In this document: piece by piece, positions 8,563-15,966 of the stretch | Layout: each line of letters opens with the position of its first letter | Position numbering within the stretch: the first letter of the stretch is position 1 | Origin: Pseudomonadota bacterium | Lineage (GTDB): Bacteria > Pseudomonadota > Gammaproteobacteria > Steroidobacterales > Steroidobacteraceae | Length of the DNA: 64,000 bases | Direction: 5' to 3' | NCBI GenBank assembly: GCA_016720075.1 | Contig: JADJXW010000003.1 | Span: 124,001-188,000, forward strand | Translations under genes and position numbers: made by a program | The notes under the pieces: generated by a model | The model's input: the letters and a program-made list of their open reading frames with translations, nothing else | Database searches by the model: none | Told to the model about the DNA's origin: nothing

Positions 8563-10038
8563 ATGGCCGACGCAGGCTCGCGGAGCATTCCGGTCCGCAA
8601 TCCGCGCACCGGTGGGATTGATTTCGATTTGCAGGTCGCGGGCACCGCCGACGTGGCCGCGAAGGCGGCTGTGCTGCGCGCCAACCAGAAGGCCTGGGCC
8701 GCGATGGGCCTTGCCGCTCGCAGCGCCGTCATGGCGCGCTGGCTGGGAGAGGTGAAAAAGCGTGCCGCGGCCATCGCCGAGGCCGATGCCGAAGACACCG
8801 GCGGCTGCCACACCTCGTACCTGCAGGGCTTCATCACGATGGGCAACATCGGCGGCTGGCTGGAAGACGCCAGCGGCGCGCTGGCGAAGGCCACCTGCAG
8901 CGGCCCCTCGAAGGCCGTGCCCAGCGTGGAGGTGCGCACCCAGTTCGTTCCCTATGCGCTGTGCGGCGTCATCTCGCCGTGGAACGCGCCGATGATGCTG
9001 GCGCTGCTCGATGCCGTGCCGGCGCTGTTCGCCGGCTGTGCCGTGCTGCTGAAGCCCAGCGAGGTCACCCCGCGCTTCACCGGGCCTCTGTTCGAGAGCG
9101 TGCGCGCCGTGCCGGAACTGGCCGCGGTGTTCGACTTCGTCACCGGAGACGCCGAGACAGGCAAGGCCGTGATCGACAATGCCGACGTGCTGTGTTTCAC
9201 CGGCAGCGTGCCCACTGGCCGCAAGATCGCCGTGCACTGCGCGCAGCGGCTTATTCCCTGCTACCTCGAGCTCGGCGGCAAGGATCCGGTGATCGTCACC
9301 GCCAGCGCCGACCTGGAACGCGCCACCACCGCCGTGCTGCGCGGCGCCGCGCACGCCAGTGGCATGGTCTGCTTTTCGGTGGAGCGCATCTACGTGGATG
9401 AACGCATCCACGACGCGTTCGTCGCGCGCCTCATCGAGAAGGCGAAGGCCGTGCGCCTGAACACCGACAACCCGCGCGCAGGGCACCTGCACCCGTTCAC
9501 GTTCGCGCCGCAGGCCGACATCGTGCGGCGCCACCTGGATGATGCCGTGACCAAGGGCGCCATCATCCACACCGGTGGCCAGGTGGAGATCCATGGCGGC
9601 GGCCTGTACATGCGCCCTACCGTGCTCACCAACGTCACGCACGGCATGCTCATCATGCAGGATGAAACCTTCGGCCCCTGCCTGCCGGTGATGAAGTTCC
9701 GCACGCTGGATGAGGCCATCGAGCTTGCCAACGACACCACCTTTGGCCTCACGGCATCGGTGATCGCCGGCAGCGAGGCCGAGGCCCTGCCCATCGCCGA
9801 ACGCGTGAACGCAGGCTCGGTGTTCGTGCAGGACACCTTCCTCACCTTCGCCAAGAACCGCACCATCGGCACCAACAGCTTCGGCTTCTCGGGCGTGGGG
9901 GGCGGATCACGCACCGGCCCCGAGGCCATCCTGCGCTTCGTGCGCCGCAAGGCGCTGCTGACGCAGCATGGCGCGCCCGCCGACATCCAGAACGACCATC
10001 ACCTGCACGGCGGACTCGCCAAAGGTACAAACCCATGA
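8563..10038 (+). CDS. NAD(P)-dependent aldehyde dehydrogenase
   Basis: Oxidises an aldehyde to the carboxylate. At 491 residues it is standard length. Visible: the SPWNAPMM segment of the cofactor site, the FTGSVPTGR Rossmann loop, the general-base Glu236 in LELGGKDP and the nucleophile Cys270 in SGMVCFS. The residue before the Cys is Val rather than the usual Gln/Glu-x arrangement, but the block is otherwise ordinary. ATG 8563 is chosen over an upstream in-frame ATG (8521) for its strong GGGGG ribosome site. First gene of a four-gene operon; its stop overlaps the next start (ATGA). Likely acts on the aldehyde from the divergent oxygenase (inference). Confidence 0.92.
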   Translation: MADAGSRSIPVRNPRTGGIDFDLQVAGTADVAAKAAVLRANQKAWAAMGLAARSAVMARWLGEVKKRAAAIAEADAEDTGGCHTSYLQGFITMGNIGGWLEDASGALAKATCSGPSKAVPSVEVRTQFVPYALCGVISPWNAPMMLALLDAVPALFAGCAVLLKPSEVTPRFTGPLFESVRAVPELAAVFDFVTGDAETGKAVIDNADVLCFTGSVPTGRKIAVHCAQRLIPCYLELGGKDPVIVTASADLERATTAVLRGAAHASGMVCFSVERIYVDERIHDAFVARLIEKAKAVRLNTDNPRAGHLHPFTFAPQADIVRRHLDDAVTKGAIIHTGGQVEIHGGGLYMRPTVLTNVTHGMLIMQDETFGPCLPVMKFRTLDEAIELANDTTFGLTASVIAGSEAEALPIAERVNAGSVFVQDTFLTFAKNRTIGTNSFGFSGVGGGSRTGPEAILRFVRRKALLTQHGAPADIQNDHHLHGGLAKGTNP

Positions 10039-10547
10039 GCTGGCAACTGAGTGCGCTCGATCGGCTGGAGATCCAGGAAATCTACGCCAGGTACGCCTGG
10101 GGCATCGACCTGGCAGACCTGGACATGGCGCTGTCCACGTTCGCCGAGGACGCCTGGTTCGATCACCTGTGGCAGGGCAAGGTGCAGGGCCATGCGGCCA
10201 TCACCGACAACCTGAAATCGCTGTGGTACGACCGCCAGCACTGGTGGATCGGCCGCCAGCACGTGATGAACACGTTCATCATGGAGCCGCGCGCCGAGCA
10301 GGGCGAAGTCGACGTGAAGTGCTTCTTCCAGATCCTGCAGCACAGCGTCGACTACAAGAACAACTTCGTGTTCGGCATCGGCACGCGCACCGACCATGTC
10401 ACGAAGAAGGAAGGCCGCTGGAAATTCCAGAGCCTGTCAGTCAACGGCTGGACGCAGCTTGCAGACATTCCCTGGCAGGGCGAGATCACCATCAAGCGTC
10501 CGCCGCAGGCGCCGGTGTCCAATCCCAACCTGAAGGGCAAGCCGTGA
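10035..10547 (+). CDS. SnoaL/NTF2-like protein
   Basis: A 170-residue soluble protein with the SnoaL_4/ketosteroid-isomerase-like layout: the N-terminal LEIQEIYARYAWGIDLADLDM helix region, an FAEDAWFDH motif, then a curved beta-sheet segment ending GWTQLADIPWQGEI. Such proteins act as small hydrolases, isomerases, dehydratases or ring-hydroxylating-enzyme partners. The conserved Tyr and Asp/His of the cone-shaped pocket seem to be present. It overlaps the genes on both sides (ATGA in front, GTGA behind), so it is co-translated with the two dehydrogenases and probably serves the same pathway. Reaction unknown. Confidence 0.82.
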   Translation: MSWQLSALDRLEIQEIYARYAWGIDLADLDMALSTFAEDAWFDHLWQGKVQGHAAITDNLKSLWYDRQHWWIGRQHVMNTFIMEPRAEQGEVDVKCFFQILQHSVDYKNNFVFGIGTRTDHVTKKEGRWKFQSLSVNGWTQLADIPWQGEITIKRPPQAPVSNPNLKGKP

Positions 10548-11641
10548 AGGTCACCGCTGCCGTCAGTCGTGGCAAGGGCGACGCACCAGAGCTGGAACCG
10601 CTCGACCTGGAGGCGCCCCGCGCAGGCGAGATGCTGGTGCGGCTGGTGGCCACGGGCATCTGCCACACCGATCTGCACGAACACCCGGGCCGGCATGCGC
10701 CGCAGCCCATCGTGCTGGGTCATGAAGGCGCGGGTGTCGTGGAAGCGCTGGGCGCCGGCGTGCGCGGCTTCGAGCCCGGCGATCATGTCATCCTCAGCGG
10801 CAGCTCCTGTGGTCGTTGCCCGAGCTGCCTCGCCAATCGCCCCACCTACTGCGACCTGGCCATGCCGCTGTGCTTCGGCGGCAAGCGACTGGATGGCTCC
10901 ACCGCGCTGAAGTGCGGCGAGGATTCCGTGCACTCGCACTTCTTCGGCCAGTCGAGCTTCGCCACGCACACCGTGGTGCCCGAGCGCACCGCCGTGAAGG
11001 TGGACAAGGACCTGCCGCTCGAGAAGCTGGGCCCGCTGGGCTGCGGCGTCATCACCGGCGCCGGCGCCGTGATCGAGGCGCTGCAGGTGGGTTACGGCGA
11101 TTCCATCGCCATCTTCGGCGTGGGTGGCGTGGGCCTGTCGGCCGTGATGGCGGCCCGCCTGGTCGGCGCGCGGCACATCGTGGCGGTGGATGTGAATGCG
11201 GAGCGGCTCGCGCTTGCCCGCGAACTGGGCGCCACGCATGTGTTCAATTCCGACGACGACGCGGTGAAGCAGATTCGCGCCGTCACAGGTCGCGGCATCC
11301 GCTGCTCGCTCAACTCCACCACGGTGCCTGCCGTGCACACGATGGCGCTGGAAGTGCTGGCCATGAACGGCACGGCGGGCTTCGTGGCTGCGCCCCGCGT
11401 TCCCTGGGCGCCGGCGATGTTCCCGATGCTGGCCGGGGGCCGCCAGATGCGGGGCATCCTGGGTGGCGATGCCCACCCCGGCCTGTTCCTGCCGAAGCTC
11501 ATCGACTACTGGCGCCAGGGCCGATTCCCGTTCGATCGCCTGCTCACGTTCTATCGCTTCAACGAGATCGCCCGCGCCTTCGATGACGTGCACCACGGCC
11601 GCGTGATCAAGCCAGTGCTGCTGATGGAGGGCACGCCATGA
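10544..11641 (+). CDS. Zinc-dependent alcohol dehydrogenase (MDR family)
   Basis: Oxidises an alcohol, or reduces the aldehyde, with NAD(P). Catalytic-zinc ligands appear in GICHTD, GHEGAG and PLGCGV; the structural-zinc lobe has the four cysteines of CGRCPSCLANRPTYC. The Rossmann motif is GVGGVGL, followed by the cofactor Asp in IVAVDVN. Length 365 residues, close to benzyl-alcohol/class III-type enzymes. Start GTG 10544 overlaps the preceding stop (GTGA), and the 3' end overlaps the esterase start (ATGA). The neighbouring aldehyde dehydrogenase suggests a two-step alcohol-aldehyde-acid route. Confidence 0.93.
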   Translation: MKVTAAVSRGKGDAPELEPLDLEAPRAGEMLVRLVATGICHTDLHEHPGRHAPQPIVLGHEGAGVVEALGAGVRGFEPGDHVILSGSSCGRCPSCLANRPTYCDLAMPLCFGGKRLDGSTALKCGEDSVHSHFFGQSSFATHTVVPERTAVKVDKDLPLEKLGPLGCGVITGAGAVIEALQVGYGDSIAIFGVGGVGLSAVMAARLVGARHIVAVDVNAERLALARELGATHVFNSDDDAVKQIRAVTGRGIRCSLNSTTVPAVHTMALEVLAMNGTAGFVAAPRVPWAPAMFPMLAGGRQMRGILGGDAHPGLFLPKLIDYWRQGRFPFDRLLTFYRFNEIARAFDDVHHGRVIKPVLLMEGTP

Positions 11642-12531
11642 CACCTGAAACACGTGCGAAGCTCGCGCAGCTCGGCACCGAGCTCACGCCCACGCTGCTG
11701 CAGACCACCACGAAGCTGATGGCCTCGATCGCCGCGCCGCGCGATTCGAACGTGGTCATCACGCGCGACCACCAATACGGCTCCGACGCGCGCAACCGCC
11801 TCGATATCCATCGCCGGGGGCAACCGCACGCAGCGCCCGTGCTGGTATATGTGCATGGCGGCGGGTTCGTGATGGGCGACAAGACCTCTGCCGGCTCCCC
11901 GTTCTACGACAACATCGGCCAGTGGGCCGCGCAGCAGGGGTTCATCGGCGTCACGCTCACCTATCGCCTTGCGCCGGCGCATCACTGGCCCTGCGGCCCG
12001 GAAGACATGGCGCAGGCGGTGCGCTGGCTGCGGGCGAACATCGGCGCGCATGGCGGCGATCCGGCGAAGATCTTCCTGTTGGGACAGAGCGCCGGCGCCG
12101 TGCATGTGGCCGCGTACACCGCGCACGCACAGTTCCATGACGAGGGCGACCCGGGCATAGCCGGCGCGCTGATGACCTCGGGCATCTACGACCCCACGAC
12201 GCAGCCGCCGAACCCGTTTGGCCTCGCGTACTACGGGGAATCCCCAGCCACGCTGGCCCAGGCTCGCTGCACGGCTGGCCTGCTGGCCTCGCGGGTTCCA
12301 CTGCTGTTCAGTGTCAGCGAGCTGGATCCCGCCGATTTCCAGGCCCAGGCCGCGCAGCTGGCTGCGGCGTGGTTTGCCGCCAAAGGGGCCTATCCCCCGA
12401 TGGAATACCTGGCAGGCCACAACCATCTGTCGCCAGCGCAGTGCATCGGCTCCAGCGAGGACGACCTGGGCCCGCGCATCGCGCGCTTCATGGCCCTGGC
12501 CCTGGCCCTCGCACCGGTCAGCGGGGCTTGA
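11638..12531 (+). CDS. Alpha/beta hydrolase (HSL-type esterase)
   Basis: Carboxylester hydrolase of the hormone-sensitive-lipase group: oxyanion motif HGGGF near residue 72, YRLAP motif, nucleophile Ser in GQSAG, acid in SELDPADF and His in LAGHNH. 297 residues with no signal peptide, so cytoplasmic. Last gene of the oxygenase-linked operon, starting inside the dehydrogenase stop (ATGA). Its 3' end overlaps the convergent MFS gene by 14 bp. It might release an esterified aromatic acid or hydrolyse a lactone or ester intermediate; which one is not visible. Confidence 0.9.
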   Translation: MTPETRAKLAQLGTELTPTLLQTTTKLMASIAAPRDSNVVITRDHQYGSDARNRLDIHRRGQPHAAPVLVYVHGGGFVMGDKTSAGSPFYDNIGQWAAQQGFIGVTLTYRLAPAHHWPCGPEDMAQAVRWLRANIGAHGGDPAKIFLLGQSAGAVHVAAYTAHAQFHDEGDPGIAGALMTSGIYDPTTQPPNPFGLAYYGESPATLAQARCTAGLLASRVPLLFSVSELDPADFQAQAAQLAAAWFAAKGAYPPMEYLAGHNHLSPAQCIGSSEDDLGPRIARFMALALALAPVSGA

Positions 12532-13867
12532 GGTCCTCGCGCAGCGTGCGGCTGGCCAGCAGGTAGAACACCGCGGCCACCGCATAGGCCAACACGCACA
12601 GCGACAGCGCGCCGATGAGTCCGGTGCGCGAGGCGGCGATGCAGGCATCGACCATGCCGGGGGCAATGGCGCCCGGACGGCACAGCGCCAGGTAGCCTTC
12701 CTGCGCGAACGACGATGCCGCGATGCGGTCACTGAAGAACCCGACGAAGGTTGGCCCGATGCCCGTGCCGGCCAGCGCGTACAGCATCGCGAACACCGCG
12801 GCGGTCGACGAACGCATGTTCACCGGCGTGAGATTCTGGATCAGCGCCACGGTCGGGCCGTAATGGATCATCGCGCCGAGGCAACCCAGCCCGATGAGCA
12901 CCACGGCAAGGCCCAGCGCCTCGCTGCGGAATCCCACCACGAAGCAGGCGGTGGTCAACACCAGCGCGATGGCCGGCGCGATCACCCACCACCGCGGATC
13001 GCGCGACGAGGCGCGGTCGGTGCCGAATCCGCCGATCACGAGTCCCACGGCCAGCGAGGCGCCCGACAGCACGCCGAACAACGCCGCGGCGGAGCGGATC
13101 GGCATGTCGAAGCTGCGCACGAAATACAGCACCATCCACTGCGCCACGCCCTGGATGCCGATCGAGCAGATCGAACCGCCGATCACGATCCAGCGCAGGC
13201 TTGCCACATTCCACACATGCGAAAGCACGGTGGACAGCCGCGGCGGCGCGCTGGGCTTCGCGCCGGCGTCATCGGCAAGGCCGCGCGGCGGCTCCGTCAG
13301 CCCGAACCAGGTCAGCAGCGCAACCAGCAGCCCGGGCACGCCGAAGCAGTAGAAGACCGCGCGCCAGCCCCAGTGCTGCGCGATCACGCCCGCCAGCAGC
13401 GCGCCGACCATGGCGCCAATGGGCAGCCCCAGCATGATCAGCGACATCGCGCTGGCGCGACGATGGCGCGGGAAGTGGTCGGCAACCAGCGAACTGGTGG
13501 GCGCCGTGAATCCGGCCTCGCCCGTGCCCACGCCGACGCGCGTGAGCAGCATGGTGGTGAAGCTGGTGGCCATGCCCGACAGCGCCGTAGCCGCAGACCA
13601 GAACGCCGTGGCCAGCGCGATGATGCGTACGCGGCTGTAGCGCTCGGCCAGCCAGCCCACCGGAATGCCGAGCCCGCCATAGAGCAACGCGAAGGCCAGC
13701 CCCTGCAGCATGCCGATCTGCGTGTCGCTCAGCTTCAGTTCCACGCGGATCATCGGCGCCACCACCGAGAACACCGTGCGATCGGCCAGGTTCAGGAAAC
13801 AGACCAGGAACAGGATGCCGATGAAGCGCGCGCGATAGCGCCCCGACAGAAGTGGATGTTCCTGCAC
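12518..13867 (-). CDS. MFS transporter (spinster-like)
   Basis: Twelve-helix major facilitator, about 449 residues. Helix 1 carries NLADRTVFSVVAP, and the helix 2-3 loop has the MFS A-like motif GWLAERYSRVR; a central cytoplasmic loop separates the halves. I choose GTG 13867, preceded at once by a run of seven G, over GTG 13957, which would overlap the divergent methyltransferase and leave no promoter room. It converges on the catabolic operon and is a good candidate for uptake or export of that pathway's substrate (inference from position). Confidence 0.87.
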   Translation of the reverse strand: MQEHPLLSGRYRARFIGILFLVCFLNLADRTVFSVVAPMIRVELKLSDTQIGMLQGLAFALLYGGLGIPVGWLAERYSRVRIIALATAFWSAATALSGMATSFTTMLLTRVGVGTGEAGFTAPTSSLVADHFPRHRRASAMSLIMLGLPIGAMVGALLAGVIAQHWGWRAVFYCFGVPGLLVALLTWFGLTEPPRGLADDAGAKPSAPPRLSTVLSHVWNVASLRWIVIGGSICSIGIQGVAQWMVLYFVRSFDMPIRSAAALFGVLSGASLAVGLVIGGFGTDRASSRDPRWWVIAPAIALVLTTACFVVGFRSEALGLAVVLIGLGCLGAMIHYGPTVALIQNLTPVNMRSSTAAVFAMLYALAGTGIGPTFVGFFSDRIAASSFAQEGYLALCRPGAIAPGMVDACIAASRTGLIGALSLCVLAYAVAAVFYLLASRTLREDLKPR

Positions 13868-13950
13868 TGCCCCCCCCGATCCGCGGCCTTTGGCCTGCGT
13901 GTTGTGGGGCTCATATTGAACGGGCGCACCGCGCGCTGCAAACTGCTCCG

Positions 13951-14739
13951 ATGACACAGCAACCCGTCCGATTCGATAACGGCGCAGGCTACGAGCGCTA
14001 CATGGGCCAATGGAGCCAGCTCGTGGGCGTGGTCTTCCTCGACTGGCTGAAGCCGTCCAACGGACTGCGCCTGCTCGACGTGGGCTGCGGCAATGGCGCC
14101 TTCACCGAGCTGTTCGCCGCTCGCTGCGCACCGGCCTCGGTCAGCGGCGTCGATCCCTCGCCGATGCTCGAATTCGCGCGCGCCCGCCCGGCCCTGCGCG
14201 GCGCTGATCTTCGCCAGGGCGACGCCATGTCGCTGCCCTTCGCCGACAACAGTTTCGACCTGGCCGTGATGCCGCTGGTGCTGTTCTTCGTGCCCGAGCC
14301 TGCCCGGGGCGTAGCCGAAATGGCGCGCGTGGTCAGGCCAGGCGGCACCGTGTGCGCCTATTCCTGGGACATGGACGGCGGCGGCTTTCCCTATGCCGTC
14401 ATGCGCGCCGAACTGGAACAGATGGGCGTTCGCACACCCGGGGCCCCCAGCGAAGAGGCCTCGCGCCAGGACGTGTCACGGCGGCTGTGGGAGTCGGCCG
14501 GACTGACCGACGTCGAAACCCGCGCCATCACCGTGCAGCGCACTTACGCGAGCTTCGATGAATACTGGGGCATCCAGTTGTCCGGCCCCAGCGTCGGCGG
14601 CATCCTGAAGGATCTTCCGCCTAGCGAAAGTGCGGCACTCCAGCAGCGCCTGCGGCAGCGCTTCCCGGCGGATGCGCAGGGCCGCATCACCTACAGCTCG
14701 ACGGCCAACGCCATCAGGGGACTCGTGCCGGCTCGCTGA
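13951..14739 (+). CDS. Class I SAM-dependent methyltransferase
   Basis: Methyltransf_11/UbiE-like enzyme, 262 residues. Motif I is DVGCGNG near residue 47, an acidic residue follows at GVDPSP, and motif III-like DLAVMPLVLFFVP and VVRPGG (motif post-III) follow. No signal peptide. It starts divergently 83 bp from the MFS gene's preferred start. The substrate cannot be deduced; the family methylates small molecules (N, O or C). Confidence 0.88.
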   Translation: MTQQPVRFDNGAGYERYMGQWSQLVGVVFLDWLKPSNGLRLLDVGCGNGAFTELFAARCAPASVSGVDPSPMLEFARARPALRGADLRQGDAMSLPFADNSFDLAVMPLVLFFVPEPARGVAEMARVVRPGGTVCAYSWDMDGGGFPYAVMRAELEQMGVRTPGAPSEEASRQDVSRRLWESAGLTDVETRAITVQRTYASFDEYWGIQLSGPSVGGILKDLPPSESAALQQRLRQRFPADAQGRITYSSTANAIRGLVPAR

Positions 14740-14787
14740 CCTCCCGCAACTCTCCTATGATCGGTGGCTTTCGCGGGGGAGAAAGCC

Positions 14788-15939
14788 ATGGACGAAAAGA
14801 ACCTGAATCGCCGCCAAATGCTGGGCGCCGCCGCCGCGGCAGCCGGCGCCGCGGGCCTGCTCGGCCAGCTCGGATCAACGCCCGCAGCCGCAGCCGAAGC
14901 CGACAGCGCGCCTCCCCCGCCCAGCCTGGGCGAATCCCAGAAGCCGCCCATCACCGATGTGAAGGATAAAGTGGCCTACGTCACCGGCGGCTCGAGCGGC
15001 ATCGGCCTTGGCATCGCGCGCGCGCTGCATGAACAGGGCGCGAAGGTGATCCTGGGCAACATCGACGAAAAGCAGTTCCCCGATGCGCTGAAGATGTTCC
15101 CGGCGAATGATCCGCGCGTGGCAACCGTGGTCCACAACGTGATGGACCGCGACGCATGGGAAGCCAAGGCCGACGAGATCGAGAAGAAATTCGGCCCGGT
15201 GCACATCCTGGTGAACAACGCCGGCGTGGGCCTGCAGGCGGGTATCGTCAGCGGTACCTACAATGACTGGGACTGGGGCATGGGCGTGAATTTCTGGGGA
15301 CCCGTCTACGGCGTGAAGACCTTCGTGCCAAGGATGAGGGCCCGCCCAGCCGAGGGCTGCCACATTGTCACCACCACCTCCACCAGTGCCATCCTCGTGG
15401 GCCTGCCGGTCGGCATCTACGCGGTGTCGAAGATCGCCGCGCAGGGCCTGATGGAACAACTGCGCGACGACCTGCGCAGCACGAACATCGGCACCTCGAC
15501 GCTGGTTCCCGGCATGACGCAGACCAACATCGGCCAGAGCGAAACGCACCGCCCCGAAAGCCTGAAGAACGCGCAGGCCGCGGCGCCGCAGCGCCCGCTG
15601 GTGCCTCCGCCCGGCGCCGGTGGCCGCCCGCCGCAGCGTCCGCCCGCGGCCAGCGATGCAGGCCCCTTCTGGGCGCGCCCGCAGGATCCGCTGACCGTCG
15701 GCCGCCTGGTCGTGAACGCCATCGTCAACAACGACCTGTTCGTCTTCCCCGCGCCTGAATATCGCCAGGGCATGGAAGCGCGCGCGGCGGCGTATATCGA
15801 ATCGATGGTGCCGTTCTCGCCGTATCCGGCCAACATCCAGGCCGGCATCGACGCGAACCGCTACCTGTTCACGCCGATGTATGCGCAGGAAGCGGCCCAC
15901 CGCCGCGCCACGCGCAAGCGCAACATTCCCGGTATCTGA
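14788..15939 (+). CDS. Tat-signal short-chain dehydrogenase/reductase
   Basis: NAD(P)-dependent SDR fold: cofactor motif TGGSSGIGLG, NNAG motif, catalytic YAVSK with the expected Ser upstream. The first 40 residues look like a twin-arginine signal (NRRQMLG, an Ala-rich hydrophobic stretch, then PAAAAEA). A proline-rich insert (residues about 255-280) precedes the C-terminal helices, and the total of 383 residues is about 120 longer than a classic SDR. ATG 14788 has a strong GGGGGAGAAAG ribosome site. Export of a nicotinamide-dependent enzyme is unusual (see findings). Tail is Arg-rich. Confidence 0.87.
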   Translation: MDEKNLNRRQMLGAAAAAAGAAGLLGQLGSTPAAAAEADSAPPPPSLGESQKPPITDVKDKVAYVTGGSSGIGLGIARALHEQGAKVILGNIDEKQFPDALKMFPANDPRVATVVHNVMDRDAWEAKADEIEKKFGPVHILVNNAGVGLQAGIVSGTYNDWDWGMGVNFWGPVYGVKTFVPRMRARPAEGCHIVTTTSTSAILVGLPVGIYAVSKIAAQGLMEQLRDDLRSTNIGTSTLVPGMTQTNIGQSETHRPESLKNAQAAAPQRPLVPPPGAGGRPPQRPPAASDAGPFWARPQDPLTVGRLVVNAIVNNDLFVFPAPEYRQGMEARAAAYIESMVPFSPYPANIQAGIDANRYLFTPMYAQEAAHRRATRKRNIPGI

Positions 15940-15966
15940 ACCCAGGATGCTTCCCGGAGACCCGCC

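Noticed and set aside
7075..9642. Upstream extension of the oxygenase to 855 codons
   Set aside because: The extra 380 codons are antisense to the aldehyde dehydrogenase; the family sequence begins at ATG 8493.
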